Assembly: GCF_964340395.1 (NCBI RefSeq)
Contig: NC_135566.1
Coordinates: 22,726,635-22,790,634, forward strand
Direction of reading: 5' to 3'
From: Glandiceps talaboti
Taxonomy: Eukaryota > Hemichordata > Enteropneusta > Spengelidae
DNA: 64,000 bases
Below are positions 1-12,150 of this stretch, in pieces. Positions within the stretch are counted from its first letter, which is position 1. Each line of letters begins with the position of its first letter. The translations under genes and the position numbers were made by a program. Under the pieces are notes generated by a model. It did no database searches and was not told the DNA's origin. It worked only from the letters and a program-made list of their open reading frames with translations.

Positions 1-27
1 CCACCAGCTGCCCCATATGCACCATAG
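1..27 (-). CDS. FET-like gene, coding exon 3 (cut by window edge)
   Basis: After the acceptor TATTCTTCTAG the frame continues from exon 2 as SYGAYGAAGG until the window ends. Tyr-Gly spacing typical of a prion-like domain continues, which supports joining it to exons 1 and 2. Confidence 0.45.
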
Positions 28-3000
28 CTAGAAGAATATCCATATATTAATCAATTAAAACAAATATCCATATATTAATCAATTAAAACAAATGTATATC
101 GACAGATTATTTTTGCTAATTGCTATTTTTGCTAATTAATATATCACTTTATATTTGAATTCTTTTTAGGTACATGTAGGTGTTTAATTCAATATAGGAT
201 GGTCTAAACAAATAACATGCAGATAATACAATATGACTTTAGAGTTTTGATGTTAGAGATGAGTCATAACAAACTACAAGTACTACATTTCACATCAAAT
301 TAGCTTTGAACATATGAAAAATAAACCAAGACTAAGTCTACCACATTGCATTTTTTTTTTAAAGTGATCACAATGTTGCCATTAAAACTCAAAATGTCAT
401 AACATTTAATGAACCATGGTAGGGTTCTGCCAAGCTTGAGAGTAGTCCTGTTGCTAATTAATATTCATGTCAATTTGCATATTTAATATTCACGAATAAA
501 TTAATGGTAAATGTACATGGTGAATGATCAAAGTTGCCAAAGAAAAAGTTAAAACCAACTTTTCTTTCTCTACAAATTTATAACTCTAATCTCAATCTTT
601 GCACATCAATTTTTTTCAATCACAGTTTTTGATAAGTTTTCTCAGAAAAGATAAAATTGTTTCCAACTAAATATCCAAAGAGGAGTGCAATAAAATATTA
701 TAAGATCGATTATTTTACAAAATTAAAATAAAAATAATCTGTCGATATTTTTCCCATCTTATCTTATTATTCTCGTGCAGTTTTCACAGAAATTCCCAGG
801 TTTTTATTTCATAATCTCCAACACGCAGTTTCATTGTTTTTGTCAGATGATCTATTCAACTGCCGACCACGTCTGTTTTACCTCCATGACTTTATCGACT
901 GCTGTAACATATAAAATATTTGCTCGAATTTTCGCCTTGTCATGATTTCTAAAACAAAGTAGGTCTGCTGCTCAGACGTGAACAGATCTCGCTACTTTAG
1001 TCTGCGGTCGTCCGTGCGCAGGTACTAGGTGGGGTTACGTGTTTTATTGTCTCGGATCAAGTGAACGGTTACACATTAGTCAAATTACTGAGCAAGCAAT
1101 TTAACGTCAACATCAAAGCTCAACATCAGGAGGCATTTGTCATCTGGGGTACGTTAGTTTTTGTCAATTCATCATAGTTTTGAACAATCTCAAGTTTGAA
1201 TTAGCTGCATTTTAAGCGAAATAGAAGTGGTGGTTTCTTCAATGCCCTCCAAAACATGTACTTTGTAGCGACTATAAATTGTTCCGGAGGAGATGTTCAG
1301 GTAGGATGTTTTTATAAAAACGTTCTAAGAAAACAAGACCAGTTAGAATTTGAAATTAAAAACATATTTTTGTATTGTACTACTTGTAGTCACAACAAAA
1401 AACTGAATATTTTTTCAAGATTTTGATGTGCACAGACTTAACAAAATTGTTGCAATAATAATTGTTGTACAAATAACCAAACGAACTGTTACTTATAAAT
1501 ATATTTTTGCATACATTTTTTAAATGTGTGTTTTTTTTTAATTCTATTTTATTTATTCGGAGCCAACTGGCCATTTGAAAATACAAATAGAAATGAAAAT
1601 GAAATTTTTTTTCTTCACTCGCCTGACTTTTTCAGGAGAGGTATTAAATCACTCGCCTACCACTCGCCTGGATGGTTTCAGGAGAGTGATTTTTAGCTCT
1701 CCTGCCATTTTCAAAAGACATGCCCTGGTAGTGGAGTGCCGTATTTATATTTGTGTACTATGAATCACAGCTACCCGTCTAGTCTAGAATTTGGCATTAG
1801 GTAATCCTAAAACATAAAGCTATATAGGACGTTTTAAAAACCGAGAGTTGTCGTACAAGTAAATGAGCTTGGGTTGTACGCTTACTAATATCAATCATAG
1901 TCGCACGAAATTGGTTGACACGTGCGTTCGTCACGTACCATCATTTATAGTTATGATGACCGAACAAACAGAAAAACAGCCTCTTGAATTCAGGAACTTC
2001 TGTTTAGGTGTGGGTGAATAATAAAATCATGTTTTCGCAGCTTTCATGTGGTTGTTTTGGTCATTCATTAATTGTACATCACTCCCTGGCCAGCTGGGTT
2101 ACTTGGCCATACGGTTATTTTAGAACACTCCGTGTATGTCGGCAAAGTTTCTGACTGTCATTTTCAAGAGTAGCAAAAAAGCATTGCCTCTTTTGATTCC
2201 ATCTTAGTATGAATTATACATCCCTGTAGTGATTTTGATGCACGCGAAAAACGACAATCTTACCCCCTCAAGGAATTACGTTTGTATAATAAAATAAAAT
2301 GTATAAAAACCATGTATAATAAAATAAGTAGTTGACTCGCTCATACACACATGGTGCCATTTCCTTCAAGTCGAAGTCTACCTCAAGATCAAATACACAT
2401 GATGATACAAAGAGTAATTACGGCCCGGCTGGGTGCCTACTAAAGGCTTCACTGTGTATATGACAAGAATACCCTGCCTGTTAGACTAAACATGATAACT
2501 TTAACTTGGCATTATGTTAACCCTTTCACCACCAATTCCCGCTATTGCGGGAACGCTCTAGGGCGCCCACCAATTCCCGCTATTGCGGGAACGCCAAAGG
2601 TCATTCACCTACCTCGCCGTTATGCCGTTTAACGGCAGCTATTGCTGCAAAAATTGCTGCTATAACTAGTTCCACACATGCGTATTAGCCTTGTTTATCT
2701 ACACAGCCATTTTGAAAGCATAACAGTGAACGGTATCTGGAGTACGATCCAAATGACGAGCGATCGTAATTTTTTGTGCGTTTTTCGCTCACGAAATCGA
2801 ATTTCAACATGGCGGAAGTAATTAACGGCTCTCATAACATGGCCTACGATATAAATTATGTCACTATCTTTGGATATTTCGACAGAATTTGACTTGAAAT
2901 ACATCGTTGAATACAAGTATTTAGGTATGGGAACCCGTTGTACTTGTATGTAAGCATCAAATTCCCGCTAAGGCCGTGTGAGCTGCCGACGGCAGTTTAT

Positions 3001-6000
3001 GGTTGAATTTTTGAATGCAATCTTGTGACCGTGCCGACGCCCATGCTAACGTTCTGGGGGTAATTTTGGGCAATATTGTGGATTATTTTGGTTTTATTTC
3101 TTTTTGTTATGGCTCAAAATTGACTTGTATTTGTAATAGCTCAGTGTGTAGAGGTCAGTGGAGGGAAACTTACTCGTGATATGGACGATTTTCCGATCGG
3201 ATTTTTTACGCAAGTTTTTCAATGTAAAATTCAAATTTCAACATCGCCAAAGCAAAATCTGTCTCCCCTAACATCGTTTGCAATGTAAATAAATGTGCTG
3301 TTCGTAGAAATTTCCACTCAATTTTGACTATGAATACGATGTTTTGTACAAGGAGATGGCTGCGTGAACTCAATACAGTATATGGAAGGATCAGATTATC
3401 GCAACGTAACTTCAAAGTCCCGACTGCATATTTACTTTCATGGGTAAGTATGTCAGCGAAAAGCGTCACGTTGGCGTCCCGATTCGGACTCGTAAACTAC
3501 CAATTTGAGAGCATTTTTTACTGATTTTGAGGATAAATTTGGTGATTATTTTTTGTTGTTCTGTCAAATAATGATATATAATTACACAAACTGATTTTTC
3601 AGAAGGTATTGGGGCGACGACTTCAGATATTTTTGTCCCTTTGATTACCGGTGCGGGGCTGACTGTTGCCTCGTAATCGGTTTAGTGAGTTGTTAATTAT
3701 TTTCGTTCAAATTTATTACGACTAAAAATAACATTTTCTGACAAATTTTCGCCGATTTTGACCATTTAACCAATATACAGAAGTTTTGTAGGAAAATAAA
3801 TGTTGGTATTTTGAATTTAGTTTGTAATATAAATATTTTGTTTATTTGTGATATGTCAATAAATAAACAACATATGTTTGTTTTATTAATATTTTATTAC
3901 ATTAATCCATATTTCGGTTATGTGTGTGATGTTTGAATGTATGTATTTGGTACTATGATGTAGAAAATTTATTTTCCATTCAAATGATACCTTATTTTTA
4001 AAAAATAAGCAACTCCAAGTATTTTCATATCAGTTTGATTACATCACACTCACTCTCACATTATGTTAGTGAGGGGGCTGGTGGATAACACACAATCCCA
4101 TGAGGCCATTGGTGGTAAAAGGGTTAAGCGACCCGATACGTCGGTGGTGGCAACTGTATCTCTAAATGATTTTGAAAGAAACGTGCTGATTGGTTGAGAA
4201 ATCCTTACAATATTGTCCACGTTCAATGGGATTGTAGATTACACCGGTTCAGATGTGGGAAGGCGGCGATCACTCCGAACAAAACAAACGTCACAACACA
4301 ATGAATAGAGGTAAATACGCAGGGTTCTCCCAAGCTTGAGAGTAGTCCCGGACACTAATTAATATTCATGCTAATTTGCATAATTAATATTCATGAATAA
4401 ATTAATGGTACACTCAAAATACATGGTGTATGATCAAAGTTGCTAACGAAAAAGTTAAAACCAACTTTTCTTTCTCTACAGATTTATAACTCTAATCTCA
4501 ATCTTTGCACATCAATTTTTTTCAATCACAGTTTTTGATTAGTTTTCTCAGAAAAGCTAAAGTTGTTTCAATCAAACTAAATATCCAAAGACGACTGCAG
4601 TTTCAAAAGTTGCGTATAACTATAACCACACATACGCATTGCGTTTAGACGAGATCCCGTGATACATGAGACATCGCGATAGTTTGTGACGTCACAACCC
4701 GCCATTTTGGAAATTACATGTTTTCATCGTCGTGCTATGTACAATGTCAGACTACTAACTAAAAGTGTTTTCAGAGTAAAATTGAACAGAAAACTAATGA
4801 TCGGACACAACGTCAACACTTTATAAAAAGGTATATGAGGCTGTTGTACTTTTTTTATGACGCTGAAGAATGCTAGTCGAAAGTCTGCAGCACCGTGTAA
4901 TTCACACGTACTCACTGTACACGAGATATCAATGTATAGCGTCAGCTGTTGTCAGTTCACACTTCGTCTTTATAAATAGTCGAGTATTTGTCATTATTTG
5001 TCGTCTACATTGTTCGTTTCTCAAAGACATTTTAATACTTCATTATCTTTTAAATCAATACGCCCATGTGGGCAGAAAACGAAAGTACAATTATTAAAGT
5101 GAGTGTGTGTGGGGTGTCGAATGGTAACCACATTGTGACACTTGAAGGTGGTGGATGGCAACTTTGAGTCGTGGTCGCCAAGACTGAGTCCCGGACGGTA
5201 GCGTCCGGTGCCGTCCAGCGTGAGGAGATCCCTGATAAGGACATCTAGCCGCTTTCACATCGGATTTTAATCAGATTGGTTATATACATGACGTAGTGTG
5301 GTTTTGCTTGGTTTCTTCTCACATGCTGTAGTACTTTTGAGCATGACCATTGCAGAGAATAGCAATTTAGTTAATTTTAGGCGTTTCTTATGCTGAAACA
5401 AGTCATTGAGAATGACATAGTCCCCGCTATAATTGGGTTTTAAGGAATTATGACTACTCTGATCACGCAACAACATTTGTGAACCTAAAACAAACAAGAC
5501 TTAGATATGTTGTGTCTGCTTGTTGGACATGGAATATGCCTCCAACAATAAAGGATTGGTTGGGTATGGGGGATCATATCACGATGAAAATGGAGTCTGA
5601 GTTATGGCTTTGGACATGGAAAATTCACAAACAAAATGGCTGCCAGGCAGCCATATTGGATCGTATCACGACGAAAATGGATATGCACATGTATGTCATA
5701 GAACGCTATCCTAATACCAACTTTGAATGAGATCTGTTTAAGCATGTCTGAGTTATGGCTTTGGACATGGAAAATTCACAAACAAAATGGCTGCCAGGCA
5801 ACCATATTGGATGGTATCACGACGAAAATGGATATGCACATGTATGTCATAGAACACTGTCCTAATATACCAACTTTGAATGAGATCTGTTCAAGCATGT
5901 CTGAGTTATGGCTTTGGACATGAAAATTCGCAAACAAAATGGTTGCTAGGCGGCCATATTGGATCGTATCATAAAACAAATTGACGTGCATATGTATGCC

Positions 6001-6885
6001 ATAGCATGTTGCCCCTGTACCAAGTTTGAAAAAAATCGCTCCAGGCATCTCCAAGAAATGGCTGCGGACGGACAGACGGAACCCAATCCATAAGTCCTCG
6101 TTCCGGACTTCGTCCACGGGGACTAAAAATACCAAAATATGCTAATGACATGGATATCCATGTAAATGTTACCACACATTCATTTTTCATATCCTTGGCG
6201 AACCCTGCAAAGTAAATATGCTAATCTGTTCTAATGACCTCTTCTACAAATGTACTAATATGTGCAACAAAGACAAGTGGCATTTTTCTTTTAGTACTTT
6301 AATTCTTATTACAACTAAACAAACGTATAATTTACTATTACATTACTTCAACATTAATTTTACTGGTAAGCATTTAGTGTTAGTATAATTTATTAAAAGT
6401 AATTTAACATTACAGTTTACACGTGATCAATGAATCATAAATGAAGGCACGTTATTCTAGTCAGTCTTACCTTTGCTGTTGGGCAGTGTAGGCTCCGTAC
6501 TCTGTAACATGTGATAGGGAGATCCATATTACTAAGGCAGTAATTACTTGACATAATTCACAGATGACTTCGAAAATATTAGCGATGTGACTACTAGTAA
6601 TAATTGAACGATGGTGATTGTTCACAGATTTTCAAAGTCCACATCGTGCATGGCTGGACAATACATTTGTTATACACAGCGTACGAGGTAAAGCATGACG
6701 TGTATAGTACAATATACCAATGACAAACTTGTACAGTGAAATTGCTTTTTCACGCTTACAATTTTGCCAGATGGTGCTAGAAGTAATCAAGCACAAATGG
6801 AAATTGACATTTTACATTCACTGTCGAATACAATGTGATTTTTTAGAAAACATATGTACTTACGAGAATCTGCACCAGAAGCCAT
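1..6885 (-). CDS. FET-like RNA-binding protein, N-terminal part (3 coding exons, partial)
   Basis: Three minus-strand pieces join in frame: 6885-6864 (22 nt), 6501-6471 (31 nt) and 27-1 (continuing off the window). The product starts MASGADSQYGAYTAQQQ and goes on SYGAYGAAGG. All junctions have GT donors (GTAAGTA, GTAAGAC) and AG acceptors (TTACAG, TTCTAG). The start has a good Kozak context (AAAATGG). A Gln/Tyr/Gly/Ser-rich start after MAS, encoded by very short first exons, resembles the low-complexity domain of FUS, EWSR1 and TAF15, nuclear RNA-binding proteins that act in transcription and splicing and phase-separate through such tyrosine repeats. The RRM, RGG and RanBP2 zinc-finger parts would lie beyond position 1, so the family is an inference from 27 residues. 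Another Tyr/Gly-rich hnRNP is the main alternative. The gene points away from the Ig/FN3 gene starting at 9825. Confidence 0.5.
97..747. mobile_element. Possible TIR element enclosing a dispersed repeat
   Basis: An 18-bp perfect inverted pair (TATCGACAGATTATTTTT at 97-114, its complement at 730-747) bounds about 650 bp of AT-rich DNA in the FET-like intron. The inner part 421-697 is a dispersed repeat also found at 4321-4603. No coding potential and no clear target duplication were seen. Confidence 0.35.
421..697 (+). repeat. Dispersed repeat, copy 1
   Basis: Begins AGGGTTCTGCCAAGCTTGAG and matches 4321-4603 in the same orientation over about 280 bp with scattered substitutions and small indels. 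No open frame. Confidence 0.8.
748..2516. other. Intronic stretch, no feature recognised
   Basis: AT-rich intron of the FET-like gene. Short direct repeats of ACTCGCCT lie near 1618-1690. Short open frames here have no recognisable similarity and no supporting splice structure. Confidence 0.5.
2521..4123. mobile_element. Non-autonomous piggyBac-like element with TTAA target duplication
   Basis: TTAA flanks both ends (2517-2520 and 4124-4127). The left end reads CCCTTTCACCACCAAT and the right end, complemented, CCCTTTTACCACCAAT, one mismatch in 16. TTAA duplications with CCC-starting ends are the mark of the piggyBac superfamily. The left subterminal part carries two copies of a hairpin with arms TTCCCGC and GCGGGAA (about 2537-2594). 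No transposase frame is recognisable in its 1.6 kb, so it would have to be moved in trans. Confidence 0.75.
4321..4603 (+). repeat. Dispersed repeat, copy 2
   Basis: Second copy of the 421-697 repeat, same orientation, beginning AGGGTTCTCCCAAGCTTGAG. It lies just outside the TTAA element. Confidence 0.8.
4604..5598. other. Intronic stretch, no feature recognised
   Basis: FET-like intron sequence without a recognisable gene, RNA or repeat. Short open frames on both strands have no splice support. Confidence 0.4.
5599..6060 (+). repeat. Three tandem copies of an approx. 152-bp unit
   Basis: Units start GAGTTATGGCTTTGGACATG at 5599, 5750 and 5903. The third is more diverged and runs into a tail with GGACGGACAGACGGAAC, a style common in animal intergenic repeats. 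Open frames across it follow the period and are not genes. Confidence 0.85.
6471..6501 (-). CDS. FET-like gene, coding exon 2 (31-nt exon)
   Basis: Acceptor ACATGTTACAG is followed by 31 bases reading (C)AG-Y-G-A-Y-T-A-Q-Q-Q-AG, then donor GTAAGAC. Entry phase matches exon 1, and the exit phase matches the piece at 27-1. As I recall, vertebrate EWSR1 also has a very small second exon. Confidence 0.5.
6864..6885 (-). CDS. FET-like gene, coding exon 1
   Basis: ATG at 6885-6883 reads MASGADS and ends one base into the next codon, followed by donor GTAAGTA. The upstream bases TTCAAA put A at -3, and G follows the ATG. A TTTGTTTCAG acceptor-like site ends at 6937, so 6936-6886 may be a spliced 5' UTR exon; that part is a guess. 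Confidence 0.5.
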
Positions 6886-7023
6886 TTTGAACGAAAAAAG
6901 CGTGACTCTTCGCTGGGGGTCTATTCCTGCCTCGATCTGAAACAAACAGTTACAGCGAATCTATCGATGAGGGCGGGATCATTCTGGCATTGCATAGCAT
7001 GATTGCATATAGTCCCTGCATAT

Positions 7024-7184
7024 AGTCTTGCTGCTAGACGTTCGGGCTTTCTTTCGATGCTATAACTATAAGCGAACGAAGTTCGCATGTGAGGGCCTGC
7101 ACTCGGATGTTCCATCCTCGATATCGTTGTTCGGCGGTGTGTCGTATTTTATCGGAAGAACATCCGAGGGCTAGCTGATAGACT
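7024..7184 (-). mobile_element. Short TIR element, internally deleted relative of 13487-14007
   Basis: The ends AGTCTTGCTGCTAG and (complemented) AGTCTATCAGCTAG match the ends of the longer copy at 13487-14007, in opposite orientation, but only about 160 bp remain. GATTGCATA occurs on both sides (7001-7009 and 7186-7194), possibly the target duplication. It lies in the spacer between the two divergent genes. Confidence 0.6.
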
Positions 7185-7629
7185 AGATTGCATAGTGTAG
7201 TATGTTAGTAGTTTGGATCACAGGGCCACGTATTATTGCTTAGATTGCCGCATTGTACGAATCCTGCTGCTACAAATGTATCAGTCTCTATACTAGTATA
7301 AATATTAAAGGGTGGACATCTGGGACACCTTCTTTCCTTAACTTTTCAAATATGAACAAAACATGCACATTTGCAACAAAAACATACCTGCATCAAGAAA
7401 AGGTGCCAAATAAAGTTATACACTATCATTGGGGGAAAAATGCTTCTGTAATAAGAAAATGGACCTTTTACAATGAGTGAGTGCTGTATAAAATCATCTG
7501 TATGTCAAAGGCGAGTCAAGTGACGTAACCGTCAAATGTTCACTGCTGATTGGCTGAGAAAGAGGCATTGGCTAATAGCGTCAGACGACCGCTGCATTTC
7601 AAAATCAGAAGCACATTCCATCACTAAAA

Positions 7630-8385
7630 TTCAATCAATCAATCAAAATAATTTGTAGAGCGCCAAATTCCAGGCAAAGTTCTGTTCAGGGGCGCTTGAT
7701 GGTTAATCCACACCGTAGGCTTTACAAAACAAATGTGTCTTCAGTTTTCTTTTGAAACAATCAATAGTTGGTGCAAGTTTAATGTCAGTTGGCAGTGAAT
7801 TCCAGAGCTTTGGAGCAGCATAAGCGAAAGAACGCGTACGTCCACCGTAGTTGATTTGCTTGTAACTTGTTGTCGTAAGAAGGTTTTTGTCCTTTGAGCG
7901 TAAGGTGCGAGCTGGTATGTATACTTGTATAAGGTCGGAAATGTACTCCGGTGTAAGACCATGAATTTCTTTGTAAGTCAGGAGTAAGATCTTGTAGTCG
8001 ATTCTAGAACGAACTGGTAACCAATGGAGTTTGATGAGAGTAGGAGTTATGTGTTCATATTTCTTTGACCGGGTGATGATTCTTGCAGCTGTGTTTTGTG
8101 CACGCTTAAGTTGGTTTGTGACTGATTCAGGAAGACCGTACAGTAAAGAATTACAGTAATCAAGTTTAGTGGATATAACAGCATGAATTAAAGTACAGCA
8201 ATCCGCACTTGAGACGTATTGACGTATAGATCCAATGCGGCGGAGATGACAGTACATTGATTTACATGTATTCTTGATGTGCTGGTTATACATGTGGATA
8301 TTGTCAAAATTGGAACCATGGATCCCCAAAAGTTCTCGACAGCTTCCTGGCGAGTCTACTTGTATGATTTCCAATACAACTGCAT
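7630..8385 (-). mobile_element. 5'-truncated LINE, reverse transcriptase C-terminal end
   Basis: A minus-strand frame of 223 codons (8374-7703) reads through LDYCNSLLYGLP, TAARIITRSKKYEHITPTL, LHWLPVRSRIDYKI and LWNSLPTDIKLAPTIDCFKR, the conserved region C-terminal to the polymerase core in CR1/L2-type LINEs. The YADD-type active site is missing, so it is cut at its 5' end. The 3' end carries a short TTGA-type microsatellite (complement of TCAATCAATCAATCA at about 7631-7645), a usual ending for this clade. It is a dead copy in the intergenic spacer. Confidence 0.85.
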
Positions 8386-9720
8386 TTTATTGTGTTAAAC
8401 TGTCAATCTGTGTATACTGGATTTCACTTTTGGTGGCCTATAAAGTAGTGATTGTTTCCAGGGGCTTTCTGTACATAGGCGCAGTTTCGGCAACGAGCTG
8501 ATTATTCAAAATAGCGACAAGAAGTACAGAGGAGTTTATACAGGATTGTGACTCAATGTCCCCCCTTCTGTTTTTTCCTTACAGGTAGGAATATAAAGTC
8601 AAAAGGTTGTTATATTTAGTCTGTAGACCAGGAAAACAACAATCTAAGAAATATTACACGCCCTGTCGGCCGGAGACATCAGAGGTCATTTCAACTTCAA
8701 GAATATTCTCGTAAATTTCATAAATGTCAGTAATATCATCGCTTACATAAACAGATGTTGTATATATCTATCAACACGATCATACATCCCTTATACCAAT
8801 ATTAGTTACCACCCATGCCCACTTCCTATACTCTTTTAACATTACTTATCCTGTGAAATGAAGTATTCTGATTTTAGCACAACTGGAGTGACTCCTGTCT
8901 CTCTCTCTATCCACCGTTTCCCACACTCTGCCTCACAACAACCTGCCCTTCTAATGTGCCTAGCCACACGCCCCTGTAATATTGTGTGTTTATTTATATG
9001 TTTATTTATTTATATTTTTTATTTATTTACATTTTATTTATTTATATCATAATGTGTAAGAGTTAGTATGTAAGTTTTACAACAGTGTAGTATATATTAC
9101 TGGTTTGCTTGCATCAAATTTGGGATTCATTCGTCATAATCTATTATATTTTTCATTTCGACTACCTAATTATCATTTTCCGGCTGCAAGGGGGCGGGCT
9201 TCGATATACATTCTCTTATTCACAGGGAGTACTGGTGGCATGGACAAGGTATTCATCCATCGACAAGTCAAGATGCAGCTTTATGTCACCTGTCAGTATA
9301 TAGTACTGAGTTTCTCAACTTTTTTTAATTACATGTAGCGATGCATTCGGTTTATTTATAAAACCAACAAAAGAACAAGTTAAAATTGATTTAGAAAAAA
9401 ACACACCAGATTTTCAAATCATCACTTTATTACATGGTACTTTGTAGGGAAAAATATATTTTTAAAGAGCATAAAAAGTAAACAAACAAAAAACTATTTT
9501 TTGCAAAGAAAAAAAGAAACAATACACAACCCTCCTAACTATTTGTAAACAAATATGGCAAATTCCAAGTCCCTGTGGTTTGGGTTGTTCATTTACGAAA
9601 ATTGCAGTGCAGTATGCTCGACGCGCTCGTGAGTAAAATAGCCTGAGTATGCTCGCGCGAAAGAAAACTTGTAACCAATAGAATTGAGAGTTGATGAGGT
9701 CAAAGGTCGACTAAACATCC
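8386..9720. other. Intergenic stretch, simple TTTA-type repeat only
   Basis: Spacer between the divergent genes. A TTTA-rich microsatellite occupies about 8986-9050, and 9400-9530 is A-rich. From about 9600 the sequence becomes CpG-richer (GACGCGCTCG, GCTCGCGCG, GGCGCGCGCGG) towards the Ig/FN3 gene start. Confidence 0.4.
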
Positions 9721-9824
9721 ATCTTGCATATATACGGCGCGCGCGGAGATCGCGACATCGACTGTGAATACTGTTGCATCTTTCTTGTTTTAATTGTTAG
9801 TTTGACACTTATTATTGGAAAACA
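9721..9824 (+). promoter_or_regulatory. Putative promoter and 5' UTR of the Ig/FN3 gene
   Basis: A TATATA at 9729-9734 is followed by a GC-rich run (CGGCGCGCGCGGAG), about 90 bp before the ATG at 9825. A start site near 9760 would be at normal TATA distance. Purely positional; no transcript evidence. Confidence 0.3.
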
Positions 9825-9945
9825 ATGGCTGTTTGTTCACTGAGTTCCAATTTTACATCTGAATCGTCTCAGGGAAGGGTCATACTACGATTCAAATGGC
9901 ATGCATTTATGTGTATATGGCTTCCTTTGACGTTACAGTTACACG
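9825..9945 (+). CDS. Ig/FN3 gene exon 1: start and signal peptide
   Basis: ATG in good context (ACAATGG). It encodes MAVCSLSSNFTSESSQGRV, then a basic stretch (LRFKWH) and a hydrophobic core AFMCIWLPLTLQLHG, typical of a signal sequence with a long n-region. Donor GTAAGT at 9946, phase 1. The single leftover G joins GA of exon 2 to give Gly. Confidence 0.75.
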
Positions 9946-12118
9946 GTAAGTCACTTTATTGTAGTCTTTAAGTTATTAACTTCGCCTCGTGTTACTGTTA
10001 TTTTAGCTCTTGATCATTAATAACGTGTGTCGATTCTAGTTTGACGTTATTGTAGCTATACATCCAGAGCTGCTGCTACTGCTAGTCCTGGAGTAAGATT
10101 CTGACATTGTCCCTTTTCCAAAGTTTAGTGTTAGAATCGAGTCCCAAGTTGCACGTCTGCAAACCTGTAAGCAGAAAGTTCTAACTATTCTCGTGCCGCA
10201 GGTCGCATGCCATGCCGGCCCAGTATGAATGCATAGGGGTTGAGTTTAGCTTAGTTCGGAGTACTTCTACTGGTTTTTTAGCGACTGCAGCAAAATTTCC
10301 TGAGAATCAAGCGGGGGGGGGGGGGTGTCAATCAAGCTGATTTTGAAAATTTTCTTCAATAACTTTTGAGAGCATTTGCAGCAATCTTGGAAAAGAAATT
10401 TGTCAAAATTTGTTTTGAAATGTTAACCAAGTTTTCCATTATATTTTGCAATAAATTTCAAAACATTTCCAGTTCTAAAAATTTCCAGTAGAGGAGGGTG
10501 AACTGTCGATAATTGTTGTCAATCATGAATGTAATCATGTACAAGAAAATTAAATTTCATGTGTTCAGGCCTAATAAAAAAAATTGTGTGGTTCCAATTA
10601 CGCTCAATTTTAGAATAGGTGGGGTAGGTAGATTTTTTTATTTTATTTTATTATATATTTTTTTCCATGTGTGAGTGTCTAGTTCAGGTTTTCCATTGTT
10701 TTCCAAATTGTCTCTGTGTTATTTATTTCTTCCTATCAGGTGTACAGCCATTACAGGTTGGAGAACAGTTCTATTTTGTCTTTTTAAGTTGATGTCAATT
10801 TCCGCATCCAATGAGACCTCCCAATTTTTGCGATTTTGTTATTTATTTCTCAAAAAGTAAAAAAAAAAGTTTAGGGTCAGCAGTGAAAAACTACTTAACT
10901 AGGTGGGGTTGGGTAACCAGAACCAAACAATTATTTTTTTAGGCCTCATCACAATTTATCAAAGTATACTTGTAAATTGTTATTAAAGACAAACATTTCT
11001 ATACCACTATCACAAATGTTGGCACCAATCCCTTGGGCAGAAAGAAAAGTGCTCAATGGTTTTATTTTCTTCCTAATTAGATAGCATCAATGTCATCATT
11101 CCTTTCTAAAATTTAAAAAAAGTATCCATGTACATTACACTTCTGTGGTGAAGTATATTTATTTAAGAATTCAAGCTCTCTAGTATGGGAAGCCGTTCAG
11201 GCCAAAAGTATTTTTTTATTTTAGCTATAGTATTTTATATTTTTCGTACTTACAAACTAATTTTAACCGTTTATGTACTTTTATTCCATGTTCACATTAT
11301 TTTAATTGAAATAAGTTTTCATATATTTGAGAATATTGTTTTATTTTTCGTCTAACCAGAATTTTTTAAAGGATTATATATAATTGAAAGTCAAAATATA
11401 TTTTTTGTTAAAGTTATTTTATTTTATTTTTTTAATTTTTAAAAAAAAAACATTTTTTCAACTTTTTTTTTTTTCTCAACTTTTTTTTTTTTTTTTTTTT
11501 TTTGGCCGAATCTGCTGACAGGCGCCAGTCACGAGCACGTCGTGCTCGTACCCGGCGCCTGTCACGAGTACGTTGTGCTTGTGACAGGCGTGTCCTTCGT
11601 CCTCCATTACGATGTGTTTCGGCGTCAAATACACGTTCATATTACCTTCGAAATTGATCGCTCAAACATTATATCAGATCTGAAAACTGTTAATTTACGT
11701 GTGATAGTATCTGTTTTTTCCAACAACCGCGACTTCAGCCGCGTACACACATATGTACACCGCATGTGATGATGACCGCATGTATGATGTATTACATGAT
11801 GTAGTACGTAGGATACGATCCATGTGCAACGGGTAAAGGTAGTTAATCTAAAACAACTAAAGTTTGTTGCATCAATAACAATTACATTCATTATTGTGAA
11901 ACTGACCAGAATTGAAATAAGATGGTACACTATACTGTGAGCATGAGCAAAATAGCTTTAGGAACAAAAACGTGAGGAAAAGTGAACGCGTATTTCCAAT
12001 GGGTCAGTCAGGTACTACTTCTAGTACGAGCGCACATGTTGACGACGACCTGCTGTATTACATATCAACCTAAACCAGCTTTTCTATATCGCCTTGTAAC
12101 GTTGTTATCATTGTTGTT

Positions 12119-12150
<32 letters not shown>

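Noticed and set aside
6864-9945. A shared bidirectional promoter between the FET-like and Ig/FN3 genes.
   Set aside because: The two starts are about 2.9 kb apart with a TIR element and a LINE tail in between; nothing in the sequence supports shared control.
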